A DNA stretch of 64,000 bases from a cyanobacterium PCC 7702. Lineage in GTDB: Bacteria > Cyanobacteriota > Cyanobacteriia > Cyanobacteriales > Nostocaceae. Under the pieces are notes generated by a model. The model was given only the letters and a program-made list of their open reading frames with translations. It was not told where the DNA came from and searched no databases. The stretch lies in assembly GCA_000332255.1 (NCBI GenBank), contig KB235926.1, positions 3,220,891 to 3,284,890 of the forward strand, in the 5' to 3' direction. The position numbers and the translations under genes are program-made. Shown piece after piece: positions 20,541 through 30,222 of this stretch (its first letter is position 1; each line of letters opens with the position of its first letter).

Positions 20541-20634
20541 TAATAAATATTTCTAAAGAACTACACAATATCCAGAAAAATAAGTTACATTTTATCTAAT
20601 GTTAACCTTTTGGCTTGAGGTAGCTATCGGGTAA

Positions 20635-21804
20635 ATGACAAAGACCACTAGTAGTCGCGGGAGATTAAGTCATCCGCCACAATTATCTTCTGACTTAATC
20701 TCGGCAGTTCAGCACAGCGATGAAGCAAATAATCACACTGGCAAAGAATTTACCGACTCACCAACTTTATGGAAGTTTGGGAGTTTGAAAGTTGTCCATG
20801 CCACAACAGGGCGTGTACGCATTCGCGCTACTGACGGCAGTCATAACTCGATGCTAGATGATATCTGTCAGATTTTACGAACTCAACAGGGAGTAAAGGA
20901 AATTGCCGTCGATCGCAGCAGGGGCAGTATAAGAGTTACATTTGACGATCGCCAGCTGCCTTTGGCCAAGATGTTGGCAAAATTAGAAAATGTTGGCATC
21001 AAGCAGGATTCATCTGAGTCAGCAAGTCAAAACGATCCGTTTGCAGCTTGGAAATCAATTGATTTTTGGAAGGAACAGGGATTATCCTTTATTCCCTTAT
21101 TTACGGGACTAGGAGTAACAGGTGCATTGGGAATTTCCGGGTTGGCGTCAATTCCTGTATACATGATTACAGCAGATGCGACCCGTCGCGTGATTGACTG
21201 TATACAGCCGCAAAGATCGGTAAAGAAAAAGAAAAAACAATCTCATACTGTTTCGGCAACACAAAGCCAGATAAATACTCAGGCGAATTTAGAAAAAGTG
21301 GAACAGAAAATTTCAACCATAGAAAATACTGCCAAACCAACAAAAATAGCTTGCAGCGTTGTCCACGCAGTGAGGGGACGGGTGCGTTTGAACATACCTC
21401 GCCTAGGGAGCGATCGCGCCTATGGAAGACGACTGGAAAGATTGCTCAAAAGCGATCCCCGCGTCACCAACGTGCGCGTTAATTACGATGCACAATCAGT
21501 GGCGATCGCCTACAGTCCCAGCAACGTACCCGTACACCACTGGCTCGACGTCATACAACTAGCTGACCAAAGCGCACCCCAGGTTATACCGATCAAGACT
21601 GCAGACGAGCAGCAGTCAAAAAAACCACCAACTTCCACTCCGGAACAAACAAGTCAACCAGTCTCCCACCTGTGGGAACACAAGACAACAAGCGAAAACA
21701 AGGATGCTTCTGCATCCACCTTATGGGGTAACTTCAAAGCGCCAGCTTTGTCTTATGCCCTGGCCTTTATGGCCAACTTACCCTTAAACGCAGGGCCAGA
21801 CTGA
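20635..21804 (+). CDS. HMA_2-domain protein with two heavy-metal-associated-like domains
   Basis: A 389-residue protein. Residues about 48-125 (LKVVHATTGRVRIRAT...) and about 240-310 (CSVVHAVRGRVRLNIPRL...) are two ferredoxin-like HMA_2 domains. In each, the usual CxxC metal motif is replaced by a basic GRVR loop. Between them lie a hydrophobic stretch (about 155-185) and a Lys-rich linker. It starts a same-strand run of related genes ending in a P-type ATPase and a DUF5132 gene. The start is uncertain (ATG at 20635). Function unknown; a membrane-associated partner of the ATPase is inference. Confidence 0.7.
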   Translation: MTKTTSSRGRLSHPPQLSSDLISAVQHSDEANNHTGKEFTDSPTLWKFGSLKVVHATTGRVRIRATDGSHNSMLDDICQILRTQQGVKEIAVDRSRGSIRVTFDDRQLPLAKMLAKLENVGIKQDSSESASQNDPFAAWKSIDFWKEQGLSFIPLFTGLGVTGALGISGLASIPVYMITADATRRVIDCIQPQRSVKKKKKQSHTVSATQSQINTQANLEKVEQKISTIENTAKPTKIACSVVHAVRGRVRLNIPRLGSDRAYGRRLERLLKSDPRVTNVRVNYDAQSVAIAYSPSNVPVHHWLDVIQLADQSAPQVIPIKTADEQQSKKPPTSTPEQTSQPVSHLWEHKTTSENKDASASTLWGNFKAPALSYALAFMANLPLNAGPD

Positions 21805-21816
21805 GGAGGAAAAATA

Positions 21817-22539
21817 ATGGTGGGAGGATCGGTATTGCCATTGGATCTAGCGTCTTCCTTCGCTTCCAAAGTAGCCTGCAGCATCACCTACGCTCTACCA
21901 GGACAAATAGGCTTTTGCATACCCCGCATAGCACAAGAACCCCAGTACCTGCAAAACCTGCTGGAGTTATTAGCAGCAGAAAATTCGGTGCTCCAGGTAC
22001 AAGTCAACAGCACAGCAGCTTCCCTAGTCATCGCCTACGAAAGTAAAAACAGCTTTTGTGACCAACAGATGCGATCGCGCTGGATGGAACTAGTGCAGCT
22101 AGCTAGCCAAAAAACAAAAACACAAGCATCTTTATCGCATCCAAGCACCGATACCAATTTCCAAAGCAGACCGCAGCCAGACAAAAAAAACAAACAGCCC
22201 AACGCTGGTAGTAGCACGAGTACATCCTCCTTTTGCCAAAAGCCTGCTCAGAAAGTAACCTACAGCATCGTTCACTGCATTCCGGGACGAGTGAGATTTC
22301 GCGTTCCTCGTCTGGCTCAAGATCCAAAATACGTGCAAAGTTTACAAGCTTTGCTAAAAGCAGATTGGATGGTGCTCGGCGAACGAATAAATGTTTGGGC
22401 ATCATCAATTGTCATCGCTTACAAACAAGCACTGCACCAAAATTGCCAAAAACCCCAGGTCAATAATAATGCTGTCGAAGCAGCAATATACCATTTGGTA
22501 AGCCTGCTTCAAAAAGCTAGCGAAGCTGCGATCGCCTAA
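21817..22539 (+). CDS. HMA_2-domain protein, two degenerate copies
   Basis: A 240-residue protein that begins 12 bases after the previous gene, behind GAGGAGG-type sequence. It has two HMA_2-like domains: residues about 18-90 (CSITYALPGQIGFCIPRI) and about 150-225 (YSIVHCIPGRVRFRVPRL). The CxxC motif is absent, and the first copy has even lost the GR pair (PGQIG). A Ser/Thr/Gln-rich linker joins them. Related in sequence to the genes on both sides, so it likely arose by duplication. Confidence 0.68.
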   Translation: MVGGSVLPLDLASSFASKVACSITYALPGQIGFCIPRIAQEPQYLQNLLELLAAENSVLQVQVNSTAASLVIAYESKNSFCDQQMRSRWMELVQLASQKTKTQASLSHPSTDTNFQSRPQPDKKNKQPNAGSSTSTSSFCQKPAQKVTYSIVHCIPGRVRFRVPRLAQDPKYVQSLQALLKADWMVLGERINVWASSIVIAYKQALHQNCQKPQVNNNAVEAAIYHLVSLLQKASEAAIA

Positions 22540-22687
22540 ATTGAAAAGTTTATCTAAAAGCCTTCCACAGAAATCGACCTGAAGATACCTTACTGTCTGG
22601 CAACAGAAAGCTTTGATACCACGCTTGCCAAACGGGATGGCCTTCATGTCAGTTCAATTCTAGAGTGTTTCGTATGAGAGAGAAGCA

Positions 22688-24937
22688 ATGGTACAAGCTC
22701 AGGTGGGTATACAATCCTCCGCAACTCAATTATCACTTCAGCAGAAACAAGCAAAAAGTTATGTAGTCGAACCTAACATCCATTCGCCAGCGCACCTACC
22801 CAAAATTCCTCACGCTATTGTCCATGCAATTCCGGGTAGAATACGCTTGCGAATACCCCGTCTGCGTTACGATCCAGAGTACGCGCGGCGCCTGGAAATT
22901 CTCCTGCAAGCAGATTCATCCCTTGTAACCACTGTCCGGCTCAAACCAGCTGCAGCATCAATAGCCGTGACATACAACCCGAAAAAAATATCGGAATTTC
23001 AGTTACGCCACCATCTCAGCCATCTTATCCAAGCAGCAGGAGAACTAGTCGTTCTCAAATCAGCAACACCGCAAAAAACCAAACAAACAGAAAAACCTTG
23101 GCCGGGATTGCAAATTTCTGGTGCAGTAACTGCTTTAGCTGTGCTGGGCGGACCTTTAGGAGTACCGATTCCACCAGTATTGATGGTAGGAAGCATCACT
23201 TTGGCAACATTGCCCGTTGCCCAACGTGCTTGGCAAGGAATAATTGTAGAGCGAAAACTGAGTATAGATTTTTTGGATTTAATTGCGATCGCTATTACAA
23301 CCATTCAAGGGCAGTTTATCACCCCAGCACTGATGCTGAGTTTAATAGAAATCGGCGAAAAAATACGCGATCGTACAGCTCGTTCTTCTACACGTCAAAC
23401 ATTAGACCTTTTGAATTCCTTAGGACAACTAGTCTGGGTAGAACGCAATGGAAACAAACTGCAGATTTCCATTCAACAAGTACAGCGCGGCGATACAGTC
23501 ATCGTTTATCCAGGAGAACAAGTTCCGGTAGACGGTACGATCTTGCGAGGTAAAGCGCTCCTAGACGAACAAAAACTCACAGGCGAATCCCTACCCGTAC
23601 TTAAAAGCAAAGGACAACAGGTTTTTGCCTCCTCCTTAGTCAGGGAAGGACGAATTTATATCTTGGCAGAAACAGTTGGTAACCAAACTCGAGTTGGCAA
23701 AAGCTTGCAGTTAATGCAAGAAGCACCCATTCACGATACTCGCATGGGGAAAGACGCCATCCAAATTGCCGAAAAAGCAGTGTTGCCAACTTTGTTACTA
23801 GGAGGAGCAGTCCTGGCGCTAACCCGCAATCCCGCACGAGCAGCTAGCATTCTCAGCCTCGACTTTGCAACTGGCATACGAGTATCAGTGCCAACAGCGG
23901 TTTTAGCAGCACTGAGTTACGCAGCCCGACAAGGCATTTTAATTCGTAGTGGTAGAGCGTTAGAGCAACTAGCCCGGGTAGACACCGTAGTCTTTGATAA
24001 AACAGGTACCCTCACCAAAGGCGAAGCAGCTGTGATCGGCGTTGAAAGCTTTAATCCTGCCATTTCGTCTCGGCGAATATTGCAACTAGCTGCTACCGCT
24101 GAACAGCGCCTCACCCATCCAGTAGCAGAAGCAATCATCCGTTACGCTCAAGCCCATGACATAGAAGTATTGCCCCGCGGCAAGTGGGAATATCAGTTGG
24201 GTTTAGGCGTACAAGCAGAAATAGACGGAGAAGTTGTTTACGCAGGCAGCAAACGCTTTCTTCGCTACAAAAACGTGGACTTGTCAGTATTAGAAGGAAA
24301 ACAAAAACCAGCTTCTGCAATTTATGTTGCCATAAACGGCCAAGTTCAAGGTATAATAGAGTATTGTGATTTGCTTCGTCCAGAAAGTCGGGAAGTAATC
24401 AACAGGTTGTTAACGGTCGAAGGTGTAGAAGTGCACATGCTGACCGGAGACAACAAACGAACTGCAAACACCGTAGCCGCCCAAGTGGGCATTTCCCCGA
24501 GTAATACCCACGCAGAAGCCTTTCCCGAACAAAAAGCTCTAGTTGTACGCGAATTGCACGAGCGAGGAAGAACCGTTGCCTTTGTCGGTGACGGCATCAA
24601 TGATTCGCCAGCTTTAGCATACGCCGATGTTTCCGTATCCTTTGCCAATGGCTCCGATATTGCCCGCGAAACAGCAGACATAGTGCTGATGAAGAATAAT
24701 TTGTACGGTTTATTGGAAGCGATCGCCATCGCTCGCCAAACCAAACAATTAATTCAGCAAAACACGGGCATTGTCGCCATTCCCAACCTAGCTGCTTTGG
24801 CGATCGCTGTTTTTTGCGGTCTCAATCCCCTAGCAGCAACGGTAGTGAACAACGGCTCCACCGTGGTTGCAGGGATAAACGGCTTGCGTCCTCTGTGGCA
24901 AGGACGCAAAACCAAAACTCTATCACCAGAAAGATGA
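22688..24937 (+). CDS. P1B-like P-type ATPase with N-terminal HMA_2 domain, lacking CPC motif
   Basis: A 749-residue P-type ATPase. Residues about 38-115 are an HMA_2 domain (VHAIPGRIRLRIPRL). Actuator TGES (LTGESLPV), phosphorylation site DKTGTLT, nucleotide-domain HP motif (THPVAEA), TGDNKRTA and GDGINDSPAL are all intact, so it should hydrolyse ATP. The transmembrane site where P1B pumps have CPC reads SLDFATGIRVSVPT, with no cysteine. The C-terminus has two more membrane segments ending NNGSTVVAGINGLRPL. Substrate unknown. It is the core of the 20.6-26.0 kb cluster. Confidence 0.85.
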   Translation: MVQAQVGIQSSATQLSLQQKQAKSYVVEPNIHSPAHLPKIPHAIVHAIPGRIRLRIPRLRYDPEYARRLEILLQADSSLVTTVRLKPAAASIAVTYNPKKISEFQLRHHLSHLIQAAGELVVLKSATPQKTKQTEKPWPGLQISGAVTALAVLGGPLGVPIPPVLMVGSITLATLPVAQRAWQGIIVERKLSIDFLDLIAIAITTIQGQFITPALMLSLIEIGEKIRDRTARSSTRQTLDLLNSLGQLVWVERNGNKLQISIQQVQRGDTVIVYPGEQVPVDGTILRGKALLDEQKLTGESLPVLKSKGQQVFASSLVREGRIYILAETVGNQTRVGKSLQLMQEAPIHDTRMGKDAIQIAEKAVLPTLLLGGAVLALTRNPARAASILSLDFATGIRVSVPTAVLAALSYAARQGILIRSGRALEQLARVDTVVFDKTGTLTKGEAAVIGVESFNPAISSRRILQLAATAEQRLTHPVAEAIIRYAQAHDIEVLPRGKWEYQLGLGVQAEIDGEVVYAGSKRFLRYKNVDLSVLEGKQKPASAIYVAINGQVQGIIEYCDLLRPESREVINRLLTVEGVEVHMLTGDNKRTANTVAAQVGISPSNTHAEAFPEQKALVVRELHERGRTVAFVGDGINDSPALAYADVSVSFANGSDIARETADIVLMKNNLYGLLEAIAIARQTKQLIQQNTGIVAIPNLAALAIAVFCGLNPLAATVVNNGSTVVAGINGLRPLWQGRKTKTLSPER

Positions 24938-25008
24938 GATATCCGTCTCTACTGAAATAAGATAGAGGATTTTCATGGAAATTACTAGCTCATAAGAGGT
25001 AACGAACT

Positions 25009-25308
25009 ATGGCACCAAAAATTACTGACTTTGTTGAAGAAGCTGGCGCACCTGGAATTATAGCCGGTATTGGCGCAGTACTGCTAGCACCTGTGGTCAT
25101 TCCTGTAGTTGCCGGAATCGGTAAACCCATCGCCAAAACCCTGATTAAAGGCGGAATAACCCTCTACGAAAAAGGTAGAGGAGCCTTTGCCGAACTCGGG
25201 GAAACCTGGGAGGACATAGTCGCCGAAGCCAGAGCAGAACTTGCAGAAGCAAAACAACTACCAGCGCCAGTGGAAACTAGCAGCGATAACGCAGACAAAA
25301 TGGCATAA
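25009..25308 (+). CDS. DUF5132 domain protein
   Basis: A 99-residue paralogue of the gene at 4223-4495. Its hydrophobic segment (AVLLAPVVIPVVAGIG) is followed by KTLIKGGITLYEKGRGAF and the amphipathic helix WEDIVAEARAELAEA. It sits 71 bases after the P-type ATPase gene and in the same orientation, which supports a role with that pump. A small membrane accessory protein is inference. Confidence 0.75.
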   Translation: MAPKITDFVEEAGAPGIIAGIGAVLLAPVVIPVVAGIGKPIAKTLIKGGITLYEKGRGAFAELGETWEDIVAEARAELAEAKQLPAPVETSSDNADKMA

Positions 25309-25343
25309 ACTTCAACAGCCAAAAATTAGCAAGTTATATGACT

Positions 25344-25367
25344 GGGGTGGGTAAAATTACCCATCCC
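25344..25367. other. Strong hairpin between DUF5132 and HMA_2 genes
   Basis: A nearly perfect stem pairs 25344-25354 with 25357-25367 (core TGGGTAA/TTACCCA). It is not followed by a T run on the plus strand, so it is more likely an mRNA-stabilising or attenuating structure than a simple terminator. Confidence 0.45.
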
Positions 25368-25398
25368 AAAAACGCCAATAGGAAAGGAGAATGGTGAG

Positions 25399-26013
25399 GT
25401 GGGGAAAAACAATAACGGCAACACTAGTAACATCATCCCAGATACACAGGCAATAGTCCCAAAAAAGGCATCCCAACCCATACTGACAAAAGTAGTAAGC
25501 AACACTCCCGGACGACTGCGTTTGAGAATAGCCCAACCCCAACGCAGCACGACAAAAATGCAACACCTTGTCGAGAATTTAGAAGCTCAACCTAACGTCA
25601 GTCAGGTACGGATGAACGTTCACCACGGTAGCATTACCATCCAGCACGATCTCCGTGAAGATAGCCTCAAAAATGTTATTGCTACCTTAGAGGATCTAGG
25701 GGTAATTTTTGCCGATATCACGGGTTTTGCTGAAATCACGGGTGGAAAATCAGAAGCAGCAGCAGAAATATCCGATGCAGTGGTCGATTTGAACAGGCGA
25801 GTCAAACAAGCCACAAACGGTGTCGTAGATCTGCGCTTTCTTTTCCCCCTGGGACTTGCTACCCTTTCTATCCGACAATTACTTACTAAAGGACTGCAGT
25901 TAGATACGATTCCCTGGTACGTACTGGCATGGTACGCCTTTGATAGCTTTATCAAATTACACGCCGTCACTCCAGTCAACGGTATCGCTCAACAACAACC
26001 CACAAACGAATAA
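25399..26013 (+). CDS. HMA_2-domain protein, single copy
   Basis: A 204-residue protein starting with GTG, with GGAGA about 8 bases upstream. Residues about 32-105 form an HMA_2 domain (VVSNTPGRLRLRIAQ...). After that come an Asp/Glu/Lys-rich helical region and a C-terminal hydrophobic part (LRFLFPLGLATLSIRQLL, IPWYVLAWYAFDSF). This architecture is a recognisable cyanobacterial partner of DUF5132 and P-type ATPase genes. It is the last member of the cluster. Function unknown. Confidence 0.7.
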   Translation: MGKNNNGNTSNIIPDTQAIVPKKASQPILTKVVSNTPGRLRLRIAQPQRSTTKMQHLVENLEAQPNVSQVRMNVHHGSITIQHDLREDSLKNVIATLEDLGVIFADITGFAEITGGKSEAAAEISDAVVDLNRRVKQATNGVVDLRFLFPLGLATLSIRQLLTKGLQLDTIPWYVLAWYAFDSFIKLHAVTPVNGIAQQQPTNE

Positions 26014-26084
26014 AGCACAAAAGCCTCCCAAATACAGTAACTTGAAAACAGAAAGAACAACCTGCACCAGGGGGGAGAAACAAA

Positions 26085-27158
26085 ATGAAAAAACTCATCA
26101 ACAAGCCGGAAGACTTTGTGCGCGAAAGTCTAGAAGGCATGGTAGCAGCCCATCCAGACTTAATCAAAGTCAATTTTGACCCCACCTTCGTCTGGCGCGC
26201 AGACGCACCCGTAAAAGGCAAAGTCGCAATTATTTCAGGGGGAGGTAGCGGACACGAACCAATGCACGCTGGCTTTGTGGGAATGGGAATGCTCGACGGT
26301 GCTTGTCCGGGACAAGTTTTCACATCACCCACTCCCGAGCAAATGCTAGCCGCAGCCAAAGTAGTGGATGGTGGAGTCGGTATACTATACATCGTCAAAA
26401 ATTATTCCGGCGATGTCATGAATTTTGAAATGGCAACAGAACTAGCTCGCAGTGAAGGCGTGCGCGCCCTAAGTATTTTAATTGACGATGATGTCGCAGT
26501 AAAAAACAGCCTTTATACCCAAGGACGACGAGGCGTAGGAACTACAGTACTAGCAGAAAAAATTTGTGGAGCTGCAGCTGAACAAGGATACGACCTGCAG
26601 CAACTAGCAAATCTGTGCAGACGCGTGAACATAAGCGGAAGAAGCATGGGGGTAGCATTAACTTCCTGTGTAGTACCAGCCAAAGGTACGCCGACATTTC
26701 AGCTTGGCGAACAAGAAATCGAAATGGGTATTGGAATTCACGGCGAACCCGGACGAGAGCGCATGAGTTTAAAATCTGCCAACGAAATTGCTGAAATATT
26801 GGTTCTTTCGATTGTTGAAGATAAATCTTACCAACGCACGGTCCGAGAATGGGACGAAACCAAAAACGACTGGGTAGAAGTAGAACTAACAAATCCACCT
26901 TTGCAAGCAGGCGATCGCGTCCTGGCTTTTGTTAATAGTATGGGCGGTACTCCTATTTCCGAACTGTATATTATTTATCGCCAAGTAGCAGAAATTTGCC
27001 GCAAGTGCGGACTGCAAATTGTACGCAACTTGATTGGTGCTTACATTACCTCCCTAGAAATGCAAGGTTGTTCCGTCACCCTACTCAAACTAGATGATGA
27101 AATCATCCGACTGTGGGATGCACCCGTGAAAACACCAAGCTGGCGTTGGGGAATTTAG
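26085..27158 (+). CDS. dhaK: Dihydroxyacetone kinase, DhaK subunit
   Basis: A 357-residue protein matching the DhaK substrate-binding subunit: [33 protein letters not shown], and GIGIHGEPG, where the His forms a covalent hemiaminal with dihydroxyacetone. DhaK binds dihydroxyacetone and needs DhaL to supply the phosphate from ATP or a phosphotransferase protein. No dhaL is next to it in this window. The next gene starts 5 bases after the stop. Confidence 0.92.
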   Translation: MKKLINKPEDFVRESLEGMVAAHPDLIKVNFDPTFVWRADAPVKGKVAIISGGGSGHEPMHAGFVGMGMLDGACPGQVFTSPTPEQMLAAAKVVDGGVGILYIVKNYSGDVMNFEMATELARSEGVRALSILIDDDVAVKNSLYTQGRRGVGTTVLAEKICGAAAEQGYDLQQLANLCRRVNISGRSMGVALTSCVVPAKGTPTFQLGEQEIEMGIGIHGEPGRERMSLKSANEIAEILVLSIVEDKSYQRTVREWDETKNDWVEVELTNPPLQAGDRVLAFVNSMGGTPISELYIIYRQVAEICRKCGLQIVRNLIGAYITSLEMQGCSVTLLKLDDEIIRLWDAPVKTPSWRWGI

Positions 27159-27163
27159 AACTA

Positions 27164-27721
27164 ATGCAGACATCACGAAACCTCTTTTTCATAGCCTTGC
27201 TACCTCCACAAGAAATTCAGGACTACGCCAATCAAATCAAGCAATATTTTGCAGATAAGTACGCTAGTCGCCACGCTCAAAAATCTCCACCCCACATTAC
27301 CCTACAACCACCCTTTGAATGGGCAGATGAAAATGTACCAACACTAGAAGCATGTTTGCAAGAATTTGCCTGCGGGCGAAAGAAAGTGCCAATTATCCTC
27401 AACGGTTTTGCTGCTTTTGTTCCCCGCGTCATATATATCAACGTAGTTAAAAGCCCAGAACTGCTAACTTTACAAGCTGATTTAATGATATATTTAGAAA
27501 ATAAACTGGGAATCACTGACAAAGCTTCTAAAACCCGTCCTTTTACTCCCCACATGACGGTCGCCTTCAAAGACTTAACAAAGCAAAATTTTAAAGCCGC
27601 ATGGCCAGAATTTGAAAACCGACAACTTTACTTTGAGTTTACCGCAGACAAGTTGACCCTACTGCTTCACGACGGAAAACGGTGGCATATAAAAACTGAG
27701 TTTCCCTTTGTCCCAAACTAA
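27164..27721 (+). CDS. 2'-5' RNA ligase / 2H phosphoesterase family protein
   Basis: A 185-residue protein with the two HxT/S motifs that define 2H phosphoesterases: PPHITLQPPFEW at about residue 42 and TPHMTVAFKDL at about 129. Relatives hydrolyse or ligate 2',5' or cyclic phosphates in RNA or nucleotides. It is placed 5 bases after dhaK, with the ATG at 27164 chosen because the longer frame overlaps dhaK. Its last 4 bases overlap the convergent kinase gene. Confidence 0.83.
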   Translation: MQTSRNLFFIALLPPQEIQDYANQIKQYFADKYASRHAQKSPPHITLQPPFEWADENVPTLEACLQEFACGRKKVPIILNGFAAFVPRVIYINVVKSPELLTLQADLMIYLENKLGITDKASKTRPFTPHMTVAFKDLTKQNFKAAWPEFENRQLYFEFTADKLTLLLHDGKRWHIKTEFPFVPN

Positions 27722-28695
27722 AAGGCGATCTGACCCGCTAACCTTCTTAATGCTAGCAAACAAGCCCCATAAGCAGGCTCGTGTCTTGGTAAAATTACCT
27801 TAACGCCAGGGAATCTTCCCACAACAGATGCTGTAAATCTTTCACGTATTTTACACTTACTTTGCCATACACTTCCTACTGTTACTACCTCCATCAATTC
27901 CCTCGGTTCAAATAGAGCCTCTAAAACTGTCAAAGTCGCTTTGACTAGCTCTTGTACTGCTTCATTAATAATTCGATTCGCTACCTCATCTCCTTGTGCA
28001 GCTGCATTATCCACAATCAAAGCCAAAGCTGCTATTTCTTTAACACTCCACCCTCGGCGATAAATTACTTCTATTAAATCTTCTATACTTGCAAGACCAA
28101 GATACTGCTTGAAATCATCTACAATCCTAGTTAACTTTTCGCGCCCATCATAAGCTTTTAATGCAGCTTGCATACCAGCAACAGCAATTTTATAACCACT
28201 ACCTTCATCTCCTAAAATGTAACCCCAACCACCGACCCGCTTTGTTTTTCCCTGGGAATTTCGTCCCAAAACAATAGAACCTGTCCCCGCGACAACTGCA
28301 ACGCCAACATCACCACCGATTCCACCTACCAAGGCAATGAAAGCATCATTACAAATTACAACACAAGATGAATGTACCGCCCAATCAATGGGCAAAGCTT
28401 GACAGTTTTTTAAACTTTCAAAGATATCTTTTACTACTTCCGTATCTTGCAAACGACCTACACCAGCTAAACCAAAACAAATAGCTTCAACTTTAATAGT
28501 ATCTGTTAACTTTAATCCTTCAATCACAGCAGCATGAACTGCATGCTGAATTGATGTTAAAGCTGCTTCTGTGCCTATACTCTGATAATTAGATGCACCA
28601 GCTTCACCACGTCCTAAAACTTTTCCAAAGCTATTCATTAAGATGCAAACTGTTTTACTTCCTCCACCATCTATTCCCAAAACGGAACTCATCAT
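27718..28695 (-). CDS. BadF/BcrA-type ATPase family kinase (N-acetylglucosamine/MurNAc kinase-like)
   Basis: A protein of about 325 residues starting MMSSVLGIDGGGSKT. It has the phosphate-1 loop GIDGGGSKTVCI, the phosphate-2 region VAVVAGTGSIVLG, and GGWGYILGDEGSGYKIA, the signature of the BadF/GlcNAc-kinase branch of the ASKHA superfamily. Members phosphorylate amino sugars such as GlcNAc or MurNAc. An AmpG-like permease gene lies 78 bases upstream on the same strand, which suggests recovery of cell-wall sugars. Substrate is inference. Two adjacent ATGs (28695, 28692) are possible starts. Confidence 0.8.
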   Translation of the reverse strand: MMSSVLGIDGGGSKTVCILMNSFGKVLGRGEAGASNYQSIGTEAALTSIQHAVHAAVIEGLKLTDTIKVEAICFGLAGVGRLQDTEVVKDIFESLKNCQALPIDWAVHSSCVVICNDAFIALVGGIGGDVGVAVVAGTGSIVLGRNSQGKTKRVGGWGYILGDEGSGYKIAVAGMQAALKAYDGREKLTRIVDDFKQYLGLASIEDLIEVIYRRGWSVKEIAALALIVDNAAAQGDEVANRIINEAVQELVKATLTVLEALFEPRELMEVVTVGSVWQSKCKIRERFTASVVGRFPGVKVILPRHEPAYGACLLALRRLAGQIAF

Positions 28696-28773
28696 GGTTT
28701 CATAGTTGCCGATAAGTAAAAGACATCCAAAGAACAAAAAAATGGCAAGATATTACCAAGCGCTGTGATTTTC

Positions 28774-30045
28774 TTAACTGACTTCAGAATTCATTGCCTC
28801 CTTGAAAGGAATAAATAACATAGAAATCATCCCAGGAATAGTAAATAAACAAACTAAAATAAAAAACATGGGATATCCTACTGCTTCTTGCAGATAGCCA
28901 CTAATCAATCCTGGTAACATCATTCCTAAAGCCATAATGCCTGTGGAAATAGCAAAATGAGAAGTTTTATATTCCCCCTGGCAAATACACATCAAATATA
29001 CGCTAAAAGCTGTGAATCCAAAACCATATCCAAATTGCTCTAAAGAAACCAACGGATACACCAGTGTTAATGAAGGCTGGGTGAAAGCCATGAATACGTA
29101 AAAAATATTAGGTAAATTCATAGCTAAGGCCATGGGCCAAAGACATCTTTTTAATCCATATTTGGAAATAACTATACCTCCGATAATACCTCCAAAAATT
29201 AGAGAAATAATTCCACAAGTACCAGAAACTAAACCTAAATCCAGCGTGGTTAAACCTAAACCTCCATCTGCCAGTTTATCTAACAAAAACAAAGGCGAAA
29301 TTTTAATAAGCATTGCTTCTCCAAATCTATAGAGTAAGATAAATGCTAAAATAGCTGTTATATTTTCTTGCTGAAAATAGAAAAGTATTATTCTTAAAAA
29401 AGGGATTTTTTCTCTAGTTATTTGCTGGCGATCCACATCTTCTTTGGGAAAAGGTAAAACGAGATGATGAAATATCATTATTATTAATAAAATCAAAGCA
29501 GCGAAACTGATAATAAGTGTCCAAGCCAAAGGAATATTGTGGAGAAATATTTCTAATTGCCCTGATAAAAATACTAAAATTCCGGAAGCAAAAATAACTG
29601 CTAGCCTATAAAAAAGCGAGCGAATTCCCACAAAAAAAGCTTGTTGCTCTGGTGTTAAAGCTAGTAAATAAAACCCATCGGTTGCAATGTCATAAGTAGC
29701 AGAAATAAAAGCTCCTAATGTTAATGCTGCTAAGGAAATAAAAAAGAAATTTGACAATTGCAGAGAAAATGCTACTAAACCCAAACACAAAAACATGGCA
29801 AATTGACTGGTAATTATCCATTTTCTTTTTGTATGGTAAATATCTACCACAGGTCCCCAAAACATTTTTATTATCCAAGGTAAGTAAAGAAAACTTGTCC
29901 AGAAGGTAATTTGAGCATTATCCACACCCAATTGTTTGTAAAATATGACAGAAACAGTGTTGATAATCACATAGGGTATGCCAGAAGCAAAATACAAAGT
30001 GGGGATAAAAGTCCAAGGAGAACGAAATATGCTTTTTTGTGTCAT
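28774..30045 (-). CDS. MFS transporter, AmpG-like
   Basis: A 423-residue protein with 12 likely membrane segments. The AmpG-like pattern is visible in LYFASGIPYVIIN near the start, FWGPVVDIYHTKRKWI in the loop after the second helix, and FISATYDIATDGFYLLALTP, the Asp-containing fourth or fifth helix typical of muropeptide and related permeases. AmpG imports anhydro-muropeptides in Proteobacteria; cyanobacterial relatives are largely untested. The start is taken at MTQKSIFRSPW. It is probably co-transcribed with the kinase downstream. Confidence 0.75.
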   Translation of the reverse strand: MTQKSIFRSPWTFIPTLYFASGIPYVIINTVSVIFYKQLGVDNAQITFWTSFLYLPWIIKMFWGPVVDIYHTKRKWIITSQFAMFLCLGLVAFSLQLSNFFFISLAALTLGAFISATYDIATDGFYLLALTPEQQAFFVGIRSLFYRLAVIFASGILVFLSGQLEIFLHNIPLAWTLIISFAALILLIIMIFHHLVLPFPKEDVDRQQITREKIPFLRIILFYFQQENITAILAFILLYRFGEAMLIKISPLFLLDKLADGGLGLTTLDLGLVSGTCGIISLIFGGIIGGIVISKYGLKRCLWPMALAMNLPNIFYVFMAFTQPSLTLVYPLVSLEQFGYGFGFTAFSVYLMCICQGEYKTSHFAISTGIMALGMMLPGLISGYLQEAVGYPMFFILVCLFTIPGMISMLFIPFKEAMNSEVS

Positions 30046-30222
30046 ATCGAGATTTGAAAATGAACCGCACCAGACCCTCAGCACGTAAAGGAGGAGTTGA
30101 AGAGAGGATAATACATTTGCTAGTTGCTGAGAAAACTGAGAAAATACCGAGTCATTTTGGAGTTAAGAAATTACTAATTACTAGTACGCCATCAACTAAA
30201 AATATTTGCCTATTTGCCTTTT

